NCBI GenBank assembly: GCA_009692535.1
Contig: SHYZ01000015.1
Span: 1 to 33,081 of the forward strand
Source of the DNA: Myxococcales bacterium
Lineage (GTDB): Bacteria; Myxococcota_A; Polyangia; Haliangiales; SHYZ01
Direction of reading: 5' to 3'
Length of the DNA: 33,081 nucleotides
Shown here: piece by piece, positions 1 through 11,217 of the stretch
How positions within the stretch are numbered: the stretch's first letter is position 1
Layout of the letters: every line of letters starts with the position of its first letter
The notes under the pieces: generated by a model
The model's input: the letters and a program-made list of their open reading frames with translations, nothing else
What the model was told of the DNA's origin: nothing
Databases searched by the model: none
Position numbers and translations under genes: made by a program

Positions 1-212
1 GCAGCGTCAAGATCGTCGAGCGCAGCGAGCGCGTCGCCAGCGGCAGTGGCGCGCTCATTCGGAGCACCGCCGAGCCGCTTGCCGACCATCACGCCGAGCA
101 CGAAGACCATCGACACGACGACAGCTCCCCCGAAGAACAGGAAGAAGATCTGCCGACCGTCGACGACGACTTCCAACTTCTCCCGCAGCCGCTCTGAATC
201 CCGGATGCTCAT
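1..212 (-). CDS. Partial SPOR-type inner-membrane protein (N-terminus only)
   Basis: This gene runs off the left edge, so it is missing from the ORF track; about 70 residues are visible. The ATG at 212 begins MSIRDSERLREKLEVVVDGR. One hydrophobic segment follows (about residues 21-42, IFFLFFGGAVVVSMVFVLGV), ending in GKRLGG. This cytoplasmic amphipathic head plus single membrane helix resembles the start of SPOR-domain proteins found in myxobacteria, which bind denuded peptidoglycan at division sites. The SPOR domain itself would lie outside the window, so the name rests on N-terminal resemblance only. It lies 68 nt downstream of the lipoprotein gene ending at 281 on the same strand. It also has its own promoter-like sequence with a -10 box 6 nt before the ATG, so it may be transcribed independently of the glyQ operon. 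Confidence 0.6.
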   Translation of the reverse strand, partial: MSIRDSERLREKLEVVVDGRQIFFLFFGGAVVVSMVFVLGVMVGKRLGGAPNERATAAGDALAALDDLDA

Positions 213-246
213 CACCGCATTGTCGGGCAGCGGGCGGTGCGGGCAA
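213..246 (-). promoter_or_regulatory. Candidate leaderless promoter of the SPOR-type gene
   Basis: On the minus strand TTGCCC (246-241), a 16-nt spacer and GACAAT (224-219) are followed by 6 nt and the ATG at 212. No Shine-Dalgarno sequence is visible. The spacing puts the expected transcription start at or next to the start codon, as in leaderless mRNAs. The hexamers are imperfect. Confidence 0.4.
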
Positions 247-280
247 CTTTTGCGGGCGCGTCACGGGCGCGCCGCGCGAA

Positions 281-3214
281 TCAGTCGAACGCGAAGCCGG
301 TCAGCGCAGCAGCGCGCGTGTCGACCTCGAGCAGCTGCCCGCTTGACGGCGAGAGCCCGGTGTCATCGCCAGCATCGAGCACCCAGAACGAACCAGCCCC
401 CGCGCGAATCCGCACCGGCAGCGCGGCGCCGAGCGCCTCGAAGCGCGGCGTGAACCCGCCCGCGATGTCGAAGAAGAAGCTGTAGCCGCGCACCACCGGC
501 GCCATCCGCTCGCCCGGCGCGTCGGGCGAGTCCGCAACGACATCCGCAAAGTCGAGCGCGAGGCCATGGCCACGCAGGCGCACGCTGTGGCTCACGCGCA
601 GCTCGAAGCCGGCCTCGGTCAGCACCGGCTCGTCGAGATCGAGGCTGCACGGGTTGGGTCCGACATCGAGCGGCCCGTCGCCAACGCACGCGGGCGGCTC
701 GAGCTCAAACCGTCCCACCGACAGCGGGCTCGCCGCTGCATCGTCCACGCAGCGCCCCGATCCGTCGTCGGCGAGCACGCGCCGATGGAGATAGCCGACC
801 TGGCTCGAGGTGACGGTGTACGCCTCGCCCGCGCGCACGCGATGCGCCTGCAGCGCGACCATACATTCTGCCGGCGGCAGCGGCCCCGCTATGCAGCGCC
901 CCTCCGAGCAGATCGTGCCGGGCACGCAGCCGGCATCGCAGGTCATCACACAGCGCGACGCTCCGCCGAGCGCGACCTCGTCGCGACACGCAAAGTCGTA
1001 GCGCGGCGCGACCTGGCCCGAGAGCACTTCCTGCTCGGCCTGGACCCGCTCGTGGATCGCGACGCACTGCTCGTCGGACGCGCAGCCGGCGAGCGGTGTC
1101 TCAGCCAGCGTCTCGGCACGCACCGCGAGGTCGAGTCGATCGGCGTGCACGCTGTCGGGGACCACCACGTAGCGCCGGCTCGAGATCAGCAGGTCGCGGC
1201 AGAGACCCGCGAGCTCGTCCACACGTGCGGACGGCAGGCAGAGACCGGTGCCGCCCACCGGCGTGTCAGGGTGCAGGGTGCAAGTCTCGCCAGCACCACA
1301 CGCAACGTCGCTGGTGCAGCCGAGCAGCTCGATCACGTCGCGATCCTCCACGCCGACCGCGCAGAATCGGCCCGCGCCATCGTGCAGCGTCACGCGCCCA
1401 CCATCCGCGGTCACGCGGCCGAGGGTAGACACAGCGAGTGCGCCCTCCCAGGCCACGAGAATCCGCTCGCGGGGGATGCGCGCGAGGTCGGAGAAGACCC
1501 GCTCGCGCAGCACGGAGCTCGCGGTGGTGGCGAACTCGAAGACCGCGTGCTCCGCGTCGCACAGCTCGCGGTGGAGCATCGGGTGGTACGGCCCGGTGGT
1601 GAGACCGCCGAAACTCACGCGCACACCGGCCGGGAGCACCGTCGGCTGTCCCTCGGTGCGGACGCCACCGTGGACGGCGTCCCGGTAGCCGGGGTCGACA
1701 CAGTCCTCGGGGTGCGAGCGGCGACCGGGCACGTCGTCGCGCAGCTGGTGGGGCAACGCGAGCACGAGATCGTTGCGGCCGGGAAACTCGGGGTTCTCAA
1801 AGTCCTCGTAGTTGTCGTCGTCGACGTTGATGTAGAAGAGGCCGCCGCGCGGTGTCGAGAAGAGCGGGCCCTGCGCGGTCACCAGCACGAACAGGCCGGA
1901 GAGCTTGTCGGGGCGCTGGTCCTCTTCAACCTCCGTCGGGACGTCGACGTTGGCGAAGGCGTCGTCGCCGCGCACGAACACCAGGTCGAGCGGCAACGCG
2001 CCGTTGGGCAGCACGATGCCGGGGCCGAGCGCGCCGGCACGACGTGGCAGCGCGTCGGGCGCGCCGGCTGCGCCAACCGGAAAACAGGCTGCGAGTTCAG
2101 CGTCGGCCAGATCGTGGATCGCGCGCGGGTCGACCTGCGTGTCGCACTCGGTGGGCGCGCGGTCCGGCGTCACGTCGACGACGCGGATCGACCCGTCGCG
2201 CGCGATGGCGTAGGCGAAGCGACGCGTCCCCCCCTCGCCCCCCTGTCCCATTTCCTCATCGGGGCCGACCGCGAGCCGCGACACGCCGCCGGCATTTTCG
2301 AGCACCACGGTGGTGAGTAGATCGCCCGGTCGACCGTCGGGGAGCAGCGGCACGATCACCAACCGCGACGAATTCCACGCGCCGATGAACAGCCGACCGC
2401 CGTCCTCGTCGAGCGCGAGCGTCACCGGCTCGTCGCCCGGCCCGGGGTCACCGGCCGTGCCGACGCCCACGCACTCGGCGGGACAGGCCACGTCGGCGTC
2501 CCCGAGCACCGGATCCGCGCCGGCGGGGAGCCGAATCGTCGAGTCGATCGCGCCGGTGGCGAGATCGACGACGGCGACCATGTGGCACGAGGGATAGGCG
2601 AGGTACGCGAAGCCGGTGGCCCCGGCGCCGCAGGTCTGCGGTCCGGCATCCTTGGGCAGCGACGGCGGCGTGAGGATCGTCTGCGGGCGCGCGCCGAGCA
2701 CACCCGCGGTGCCCGTGACCACAACGCGCGCCACCGCTCCGCTCTGCCCCTCGACGGCGGCGAGCACGTTGATCACGCCGAGGTCGCACGAGCCGCGGTT
2801 CGCGGTGACGACGTGACAGCCGTCGGGCGTGGTGGCGATCGCGGTCGGCAGCGTCCCGACCGGCAGACCGTTCCAACCCGGCGTGTAGGGATCCGAGTCG
2901 AGCACGTTCTGTCCGCCGAACTCGTAGAGGTGGGCGACCAGCACCTCGCCGCGCGGTTCCTCGACGAGGAAACCGTATGGAAAGTAGGTAGCAACGACGC
3001 CACCGTCAGCCGACGCGCTCGCGCCTGGCTCGCACGCGGCGGGCGGGAAGATGCGGTTCTCGTTGCCGCCCGCTTCGGCGACGATCCCGACGCAGGCGAA
3101 CGCGAGGTCGGTGGGGCGGTCGAGTTGTCGAATCGGCAGCGGCACGGCGTCGGTGGAGCACGCACCGGTGGTGAGAGTGATGGCGAGTAGGAGGAGCAGG
3201 AGGTCGCGGCGCAT
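281..3214 (-). CDS. Large Cys-rich, beta-propeller-like lipoprotein (977 aa)
   Basis: The product is a predicted exported lipoprotein of unknown function. The N-terminus MRRDLLLLLLAITLTTGACS is a signal peptide ending in a near-lipobox (TGAC; residue -3 is Thr rather than the usual Leu). The first half has propeller-like strands such as RPTDLAF, GTLPTAIATTPDGCHVVTAN and PVTLALDEDGGRLFIGAWNS. The second half is Cys-rich: around residues 630-665 (CTSDVACGAGETC), around 725 (CASDEQC) and around 750-830 (CVMTCDAGCVPGTICSEGRC, then AGEAYTVTSSQVGYLHR). I recognise the last part as a recurrent pattern of myxobacterial surface proteins, but not its function. The ATG overlaps the upstream lipoprotein stop by one base (TAATG), so translation is probably coupled and the two proteins may act as a pair. 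No catalytic motif is visible. Confidence 0.8.
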   Translation of the reverse strand: MRRDLLLLLLAITLTTGACSTDAVPLPIRQLDRPTDLAFACVGIVAEAGGNENRIFPPAACEPGASASADGGVVATYFPYGFLVEEPRGEVLVAHLYEFGGQNVLDSDPYTPGWNGLPVGTLPTAIATTPDGCHVVTANRGSCDLGVINVLAAVEGQSGAVARVVVTGTAGVLGARPQTILTPPSLPKDAGPQTCGAGATGFAYLAYPSCHMVAVVDLATGAIDSTIRLPAGADPVLGDADVACPAECVGVGTAGDPGPGDEPVTLALDEDGGRLFIGAWNSSRLVIVPLLPDGRPGDLLTTVVLENAGGVSRLAVGPDEEMGQGGEGGTRRFAYAIARDGSIRVVDVTPDRAPTECDTQVDPRAIHDLADAELAACFPVGAAGAPDALPRRAGALGPGIVLPNGALPLDLVFVRGDDAFANVDVPTEVEEDQRPDKLSGLFVLVTAQGPLFSTPRGGLFYINVDDDNYEDFENPEFPGRNDLVLALPHQLRDDVPGRRSHPEDCVDPGYRDAVHGGVRTEGQPTVLPAGVRVSFGGLTTGPYHPMLHRELCDAEHAVFEFATTASSVLRERVFSDLARIPRERILVAWEGALAVSTLGRVTADGGRVTLHDGAGRFCAVGVEDRDVIELLGCTSDVACGAGETCTLHPDTPVGGTGLCLPSARVDELAGLCRDLLISSRRYVVVPDSVHADRLDLAVRAETLAETPLAGCASDEQCVAIHERVQAEQEVLSGQVAPRYDFACRDEVALGGASRCVMTCDAGCVPGTICSEGRCIAGPLPPAECMVALQAHRVRAGEAYTVTSSQVGYLHRRVLADDGSGRCVDDAAASPLSVGRFELEPPACVGDGPLDVGPNPCSLDLDEPVLTEAGFELRVSHSVRLRGHGLALDFADVVADSPDAPGERMAPVVRGYSFFFDIAGGFTPRFEALGAALPVRIRAGAGSFWVLDAGDDTGLSPSSGQLLEVDTRAAALTGFAFD

Positions 3215-4664
3215 TAGTTATCCCCCGCGGCGCGAAGCCGCCCGAGATGGAGCACGACGCGGTGTTGCGTCGGCGTGCCATCCTCCGCGTCGAGCACGGC
3301 GATCGTGTCCTCCGCGTAGTTCGACACGAACACTCGCTTGCGACTGGCCGCGGCAACCACGCCGTGCGGGCCGTGACCAGCGTCGGTCGTGGCAAGCAGC
3401 GTCATGCGATCGAGGTCGATGATCTGCACCTGCCCGGTCCCAAAGCAGGGCAGCCAGCCGAGCCGATGGCCGCCGACCTGCGCGACCGCGAGCGTCGCCG
3501 GCTGGGCGCAGACCTCGAGCGTGGCGAGCACACGGGCCTGCTGCTCGCCGGCCGCGCTGCGCGTGGTGTCGAGCTCGAGCAGCGACGGTGGCGTGCGGCT
3601 GAGGAGGTAGGCGCGATCGCCCGACGTGGTGGCGTCGAGGAACGCGATGGCGCGGGCATCACCGGGGGCGCCGTCCTGTGCGAGCCCTGCGAACGCGGGG
3701 TAAAGGAAGGACGGCCCGTCGAGCAATTCCTCGCCGGGCACGTCCGCGACGACCTCGGGGCCGGTGGCGACATAGACGGTGGCGAGGCGTGACTCGTGGC
3801 GTCCGGTCACCCAGACCAAGCTCGACGAATCGCCCGGGTGCTGCACGGCGATGCCCACCGCGCCTGCACCACCGGTCGCGCCGCCGGGACGGAACAGCGC
3901 GCCGACATCGTCGAGCAGGATCGGTGCGCGCACCGCATCGCGCGGGGCGTGCAGCAGGGTCACGCGCCCGGTGGTGAGGTGGGTGACGAAGAGCCGCTCA
4001 TTCGCACCGTCGAGCGCGAGTTGGAACGGCTCGAGCGCGAGCGGAGTCTCGGCATCGCCGCGCAGCTCGTCGAGCCGGTGGGCCTCGTCGCAGCGGGGAA
4101 AGCTGCCGTCGCCGCCGCAGGCGAGCGTGCCTGCGGTCGGATCGAAGTCGGCCCAGGTGATCGAGGGATCGCCGCGCACCGTCGTGAACGCGCGCAGTCG
4201 GCCATCGTTGAGTTCCTGCACCGCGACACCGACCGCGAAGTTGCCGAGCTTCACGGTCGCGCCCGGCACGACGTAGTCGGCGGGCGTGCCGTCGTCGGAG
4301 ACGGAGCTGCAGAGAAACGTCTCGGGGCGCAGCGCCTCGCGCGTACAGGTCGCGGGCAGCTCGGCGGGGGCGGAGCGGGACTTGGCGACGAGGCGGTCGA
4401 CGGCATCGAGGTCGAACACCGAGAGCGTGCCGGAGTCGTAGCGCAGGTCGGAGTTGGAGCTGACGACGAAGAGCCAGCGCTCGTCGGGAGAGAGCGCGAG
4501 GCCGGTCGGGTAGTAGGGCGCGAACTGCGGCGGCGCGACCTCGGCGGAGCTGGCGGTGCAGCCGGCAAGTGCGGCGAGCAGAGCCGGCAGGGCCAGCAGG
4601 GAAACCACAGTGGGGAGGAATACGAGCGGGCGCACGGGGCCCTGGGTCTGACGGGAAGTGCGGG

Positions 4665-4668
<4 letters not shown>
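3214..4668 (-). CDS. YncE-like beta-propeller lipoprotein (484 aa)
   Basis: The track ORF begins at 5058, but its first 130 residues are an Arg-rich shadow of ppdK. I place the start at the GTG at 4668, which overlaps the ppdK stop as GTGA. It is followed by a clean lipoprotein signal: VTRTSRQ, a hydrophobic stretch, then LAGC with Cys37. The mature protein has repeated blades of the YncE/surface-antigen propeller type. Examples are YYPTGLALSPDERWLFVVSS near residue 50 and GHGPHGVVAAASRKRVFVSN then AEDTIAVLDAEDG near the C-terminus. Such domains are usually binding or scaffold surfaces; no substrate can be read here. The gene is translationally coupled to ppdK upstream and to the 977-aa lipoprotein downstream. 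Length and start are well supported; function is unknown. Confidence 0.85.
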
Positions 4669-7309
<2,641 letters not shown>

Positions 7310-7313
<4 letters not shown>

Positions 7314-9454
7314 TTCGGCCCCTGCCCGACGGCGAGCTTGCGAAAGTCGGCGATGCGGAGGAACGCGGCGTTCACCATGCCGAGCAGCGCGAGCCGGTTT
7401 CGTCGCACGGTGGGCTCGGGGTCGAGCACCATCACGCCGTCGAAGAAGCGCGCGACGTGCGGCTCGAGCGTGGCCAACTCGGCGAGCGCGACGCCGTAGT
7501 CCGCCGCCGCGCTGGCCGCGGTCGCCGACGCGGTTCGTGCGCGCTCCGTCGCTGCGCCGACCCGCTCTCGCACCGCGGTGAACGCGGCGTAGAGCGCGCC
7601 CTCGCTCTCGTGGACGAACTGCGCCGAATCGGGCACGCCGCTGGCGTCCTGCCCGTCGAGAATGTTGGCGACGCGGCGGAACGCCACGCCGAGCGGCTCG
7701 AAGTCGGCGCGGTCGCGCAAGCGTGCCACCGCAGTCGCGCGCGCCGCAGCGTCGGGCACGTCTTCGAAGCCGGCTGCGAGCGCGGCAGCGACACAGTCGG
7801 CGGCGAGTCCGACCGCTGGCTCGCGCTGGTCGTCGCGCCGACGGGGCTCGACGAGCAGGCCCTCGAAGCGGGTGCGCACGAACTCGAGCAGCTTCTCGCG
7901 CAGCGCCGGTGTCCAAGTGATCTTGCCGGCGAGCAGCGTCGCCGCTTCGTCGACCAACGTGCCGAGCGGCGTGTGCCAGCCGCGCTCGAGCAGCAGGTGC
8001 AGCGTGGCGAGCGCGGCGCGGCGCAGACCGAAGAGGTCGCCCGAACCGGTCGGCGCGAGCCCGACGGCGAAGCACCCAACCAGCGTGTCGACCCGATCAG
8101 CGAGACCAAGCGCAGCGCCGAGCGCGGCGGTCGGCACGCTCTCGAACCCGCCGCGTGGCAGGTAGTGCTCGAAGATTGCCAGCGCGACCTCGGGCGGCTC
8201 GTTCGCGAGCTCCGCATAGCGGCGCCCCATGCCACCCTGTAGGTCGGGGAACTCGCCGACCATCTTCGAGACCAGGTCGGCTTTCGCGAGCCGTGCTGCG
8301 CGCGCCCAACACTCCGGCGTCGCGCCCGAGAGCGCGCGAGCACCGCCGGCGCCGGCGAGCCGCGCTGCCTTCTCGGCGACGGTGCCGAGCTTGGTCTGGA
8401 ACACCACGCCGCCGAGTCGGTCGGCCATCGCGTCGAGCCCGGTCTTGCGATCTTCGGCGAAGAAGAACTCTGCATCGGCGAGGCGAGCACGAAGCACGCG
8501 CTCGTTGCCGCTCGCGACCAGCGCTTCGTCGGCGACGACGGTGCCGGCGATGGTGACGAAGCGGTTGTCGAGTCCACCCACGCGCTCGGTCGCGAAGTAA
8601 CGTTGGTGCCCGCGCATCGACGAGACGATGACGTCCTCGGGCAGCGCGAGCAGCGCCTCGTCGAACGCGCCGGTCACCGCGCGCGGCCACTCGACCAAGT
8701 TCGCGACCTCGTCGAGCAGCGTGTCGTCCCGACGGACCCGCAGGCCGCGCTCGACCTCGATGCGCGCGAGCTCAGCCGCCGCAGCGGCGCGACGCTCCGC
8801 CGGATCGACCAGCACCCGCGCGCCACGGAGTCGCGCGACATAGTCGGCGATGGACCCGCCAAGCTCGATCGCCCCCGGCGCGAGGAACCGATGACCGAAG
8901 GTGGTGCGCCCGCTCGTGATCCCAAAGAGCGTGAGCGGCACGACCTCGCCGGCGTAGAGCGCGACCAGCCAGTGCACCGGCCGCGCGAAGCTCTCGTCGA
9001 GCGAGCCCCACCGCATCGACTTCTTCCACGGGATCGCGCGCACCAGCTCGGCGAGCAGCCGCGGCAAGATCGCGCTCGTGCCCTGCCCCTGCTCCTGCCG
9101 ATCCGCGGCCACGTACGGCCCCTTCCCCGGCACCTCGACGACCCGCAGCGCGCTCGCCGGCACGCCGTTCTTCTGCGCGAATCCCTCGGCCGCGCGCGTC
9201 GGTCGCCCCTCGGCATCGAACGCCACCTTCGCCGCCGGGCCGAGCACCTGCTCCGACAGATCGCGTTGGCTACGCGCGAGCCCGACCACCGAGAGCGTCA
9301 GCCTGCGCGGCGCGCCGAGTACGCGCACACCCTCGTGCTCCAGCCGCAGCGTGGCCAACCGCTCCGTCGCGAGCGCCTCGAGGTCGATGATCGCCTTCGC
9401 CAAGAATCCAGCGGGGAGCTCCTCGACGCCAAGCTCAAACAGCAACTCGGCCAT
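7310..9454 (-). CDS. glyS: Glycyl-tRNA synthetase beta subunit
   Basis: This is the beta chain of the bacterial alpha2beta2 glycyl-tRNA synthetase. It recognises tRNA-Gly and is needed with GlyQ for aminoacylation. The 714-residue product opens with the typical [17 protein letters not shown]. It keeps family signatures such as KSMRWGSLDESFARPVHWLV (about 140-160), FGHRFLAPGAI, SSMRGHQRYFATE and LADAEFFFAEDRK. The C-terminal part (about 560-700) is the anticodon-binding DALR-like region, ending with FFDGVMVLDPEPTVRRNRLA and LGMVNAAFLRIADFRKLA. The ATG at 9454 overlaps the glyQ stop by one base, and the stop overlaps the ppdK GTG, so glyQ-glyS-ppdK form one coupled unit. Confidence 0.97.
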
Positions 9455-10413
9455 CAGCGCACCGCCCGCGCGGCGGCGAGCGCGGCCGCCGACACGCCAG
9501 CTTCACGGCCCGCGTCGAACGCCGCCTTGGCCCGCGCGCCAAGCTCCGCCGGCAGCAGCGGGAACCCAAGCCGCGCGCGCTCATCCACATACGCCTCGGC
9601 ACATTTCCGCGCGAGCCCACGCACGCGCCCGATGAAGCGCTGCCGCTCGGTCACGCCGATCGCGCCGCGCGCGTCGAGCAGGTTGAACGCGTGTGAGCAC
9701 TTCATGCAGTAGTCGTACGCTGGCAGCACCACGCCCGCGGCGAGCAGACGGAGGCACTCGGCCTCGAAGCTGTCGAACAGGCGAAGCTGCAGCGCGGAGT
9801 CGGAGTGCTCGAAGCTGAACTTTGAGTACTCGACCTCGCTCTGGTGGTGCACCTGCCCATAGCGCACGCCCTTCATCCACTCGAGATCGAACACGTTCTC
9901 GACGCGCTGCAGGTACATCGCGATCCGCTCGAGCCCGTAGGTGAGCTCGGCGGTCACCGGCATCAGGTCGATCCCGCCCGCCTGCTGGAAATAGGTGAAC
10001 TGCGTCACCTCCATGCCGTCGGACCAGACCTCCCAGCCGAGCCCCCACGCGCCGAGCGTCGGCGACTCCCAATCGTCCTCGACGAAACGGATGTCGTGCG
10101 CACCGGGATCGAGCCCGAGCGCGCGCAGCGAGTCGAGGTAGAGCTCCTGCACGTCGAGCGGCGCCGGCTTGAGCCCGACCTGAAACTGGTAGTAGGCACC
10201 GAGTCGGTTCGGATTTTCGCCGTAGCGCCCGTCGGACGGACGGCGCGACGGCTGCACGAACGCGGTCTTCCACGGCTCGGGGCCGAGCACGCGCAAGAAG
10301 GTCGCAGGGTGGAACGTGCCCGCGCCCACTTCCATGTCGACCGGCTGCAAAAGGACGCAACCGTGACCCGACCAGAACCGCTGTAGCGTGAGGATGACGT
10401 CCTGGAAGTACAC
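9454..10413 (-). CDS. glyQ: Glycyl-tRNA synthetase alpha subunit
   Basis: This is the catalytic class II alpha chain that activates glycine with ATP and charges tRNA-Gly together with GlyS. The 319-residue product carries the family hallmarks: [69 protein letters not shown] and [10 protein letters not shown]. The start is the GTG at 10413. The frame upstream meets a TAG after 12 codons with no ATG between, so the protein starts a few residues shorter than the E. coli protein. A weak GGCAGGG lies upstream of the GTG. It is the first gene of the long minus-strand operon down to 281 and is divergent from udgB, with only 48 nt between them. Confidence 0.97.
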   Translation of the reverse strand: MYFQDVILTLQRFWSGHGCVLLQPVDMEVGAGTFHPATFLRVLGPEPWKTAFVQPSRRPSDGRYGENPNRLGAYYQFQVGLKPAPLDVQELYLDSLRALGLDPGAHDIRFVEDDWESPTLGAWGLGWEVWSDGMEVTQFTYFQQAGGIDLMPVTAELTYGLERIAMYLQRVENVFDLEWMKGVRYGQVHHQSEVEYSKFSFEHSDSALQLRLFDSFEAECLRLLAAGVVLPAYDYCMKCSHAFNLLDARGAIGVTERQRFIGRVRGLARKCAEAYVDERARLGFPLLPAELGARAKAAFDAGREAGVSAAALAAARAVR

Positions 10414-10461
10414 GGTATGGCCCTGCCGATTTGAAGGCGCGGCACCCTAACAAAGGCACCC

Positions 10462-11217
10462 ATGTCGAGCAAGCAAAGGCCCCGTCGAGCTTCAGGCTGT
10501 GCGACGGCCGCTAGCCTCGACCGGCTCGACACTCTCGACCGGCTCGACGCCGCGGTGATCTCGTGCCGGCTCTGTCCACGACTGGTTCGCCACCGTGAAG
10601 CGATGGCGCGTGAACCTCGCGCGGCGTACCGCGGCCAGACCTATTGGGCGCGACCGCTGCCGGGGTTCGGCGATGCTGCGGCGCGCGTGCTGATCGTCGG
10701 GCTGGCGCCGGGCGCACACGGTGCGAACCGGACCGGCCGGGTCTTCACCGGCGACCGCTCCGGCGACTGGCTCTACCGCGCGCTCCATCGCGCCGGCTTC
10801 GCGAACCAGCCTGAGTCGACCGCGCCAGACGACAACCTCACGCTTACCGGTGCGCGCGTACTGAACCTCGTGCGCTGCGCCCCGCCCGACAACAAACCGT
10901 TGCCGGTGGAGCGCGATCGCTGCCGCCCATTTTCAGTGCGCGAGCTCGCACTGCTGCCGAGCGTGCGGGTGCTGCTCGCGCTCGGCGGCTTCGCATGGCA
11001 CGGCAGCCTGCGCCTGCTTGCCACAGAGGGAAGCGTGATCACGCCGCGCCCACGCTTTGGCCACGGCGCTGAGACGACCGTCGGCCCGGTCACGCTGGTC
11101 GGTTGCTACCACCCGAGCCAGCAGAACACCTTCACCGGGCGGCTCACCGAGGCGATGCTCGACCGCGTCGTCGGCCGCGTCGCCGAGCTCGCGCGCGGGG
11201 CGATTACGAACAGCTAA
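10462..11217 (+). CDS. udgB: Family 5 (UdgB-type) uracil-DNA glycosylase
   Basis: This 251-residue enzyme excises uracil, and in the family also other deaminated bases, in base-excision repair. Motif 1 is GLAPGAHGANRTG (residues 80-92). It has Ala where family 1 and 4 enzymes have an acidic or Asn residue, which marks the UDGb group. Motif 2 is HPSQQN in GCYHPSQQNTFTGRL near the C-terminus. Likely 4Fe-4S ligands are C35 and C38 (CRLC), the Cys in VLNLVRCAPPDNKP and the Cys in RDRC. An AAAGG lies 6 nt before the ATG. The N-terminus contains a small repeat, LDRLDTLDRLD, before the conserved domain. The 3' end overlaps the convergent lipoprotein gene by 14 nt. It is divergently placed from glyQ, with no obvious functional link. 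Confidence 0.93.
   Translation: MSSKQRPRRASGCATAASLDRLDTLDRLDAAVISCRLCPRLVRHREAMAREPRAAYRGQTYWARPLPGFGDAAARVLIVGLAPGAHGANRTGRVFTGDRSGDWLYRALHRAGFANQPESTAPDDNLTLTGARVLNLVRCAPPDNKPLPVERDRCRPFSVRELALLPSVRVLLALGGFAWHGSLRLLATEGSVITPRPRFGHGAETTVGPVTLVGCYHPSQQNTFTGRLTEAMLDRVVGRVAELARGAITNS
10516..10548 (+). repeat. 18-bp-period direct repeat inside udgB
   Basis: CTCGACCGGCTCGAC occurs at 10516-10530 and again, identical, at 10534-10548. In frame it encodes LDRLDTLDRLD just before the conserved UDG domain. Confidence 0.8.

Noticed and set aside
566-2320. 584-aa plus-strand ORF, and similar long plus-strand ORFs at 4569-6098, 24416-25372, 27234-27992 and 30148-31800
   Set aside because: They are antisense to clear genes and have His/Arg/Asp-rich composition without motifs; long shadow ORFs are expected at this GC content.
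7314-8075. N-terminal extension of the 1136-aa PPDK ORF
   Set aside because: It is an out-of-frame shadow of glyS; the PPDK domain begins at the GTG at 7313.
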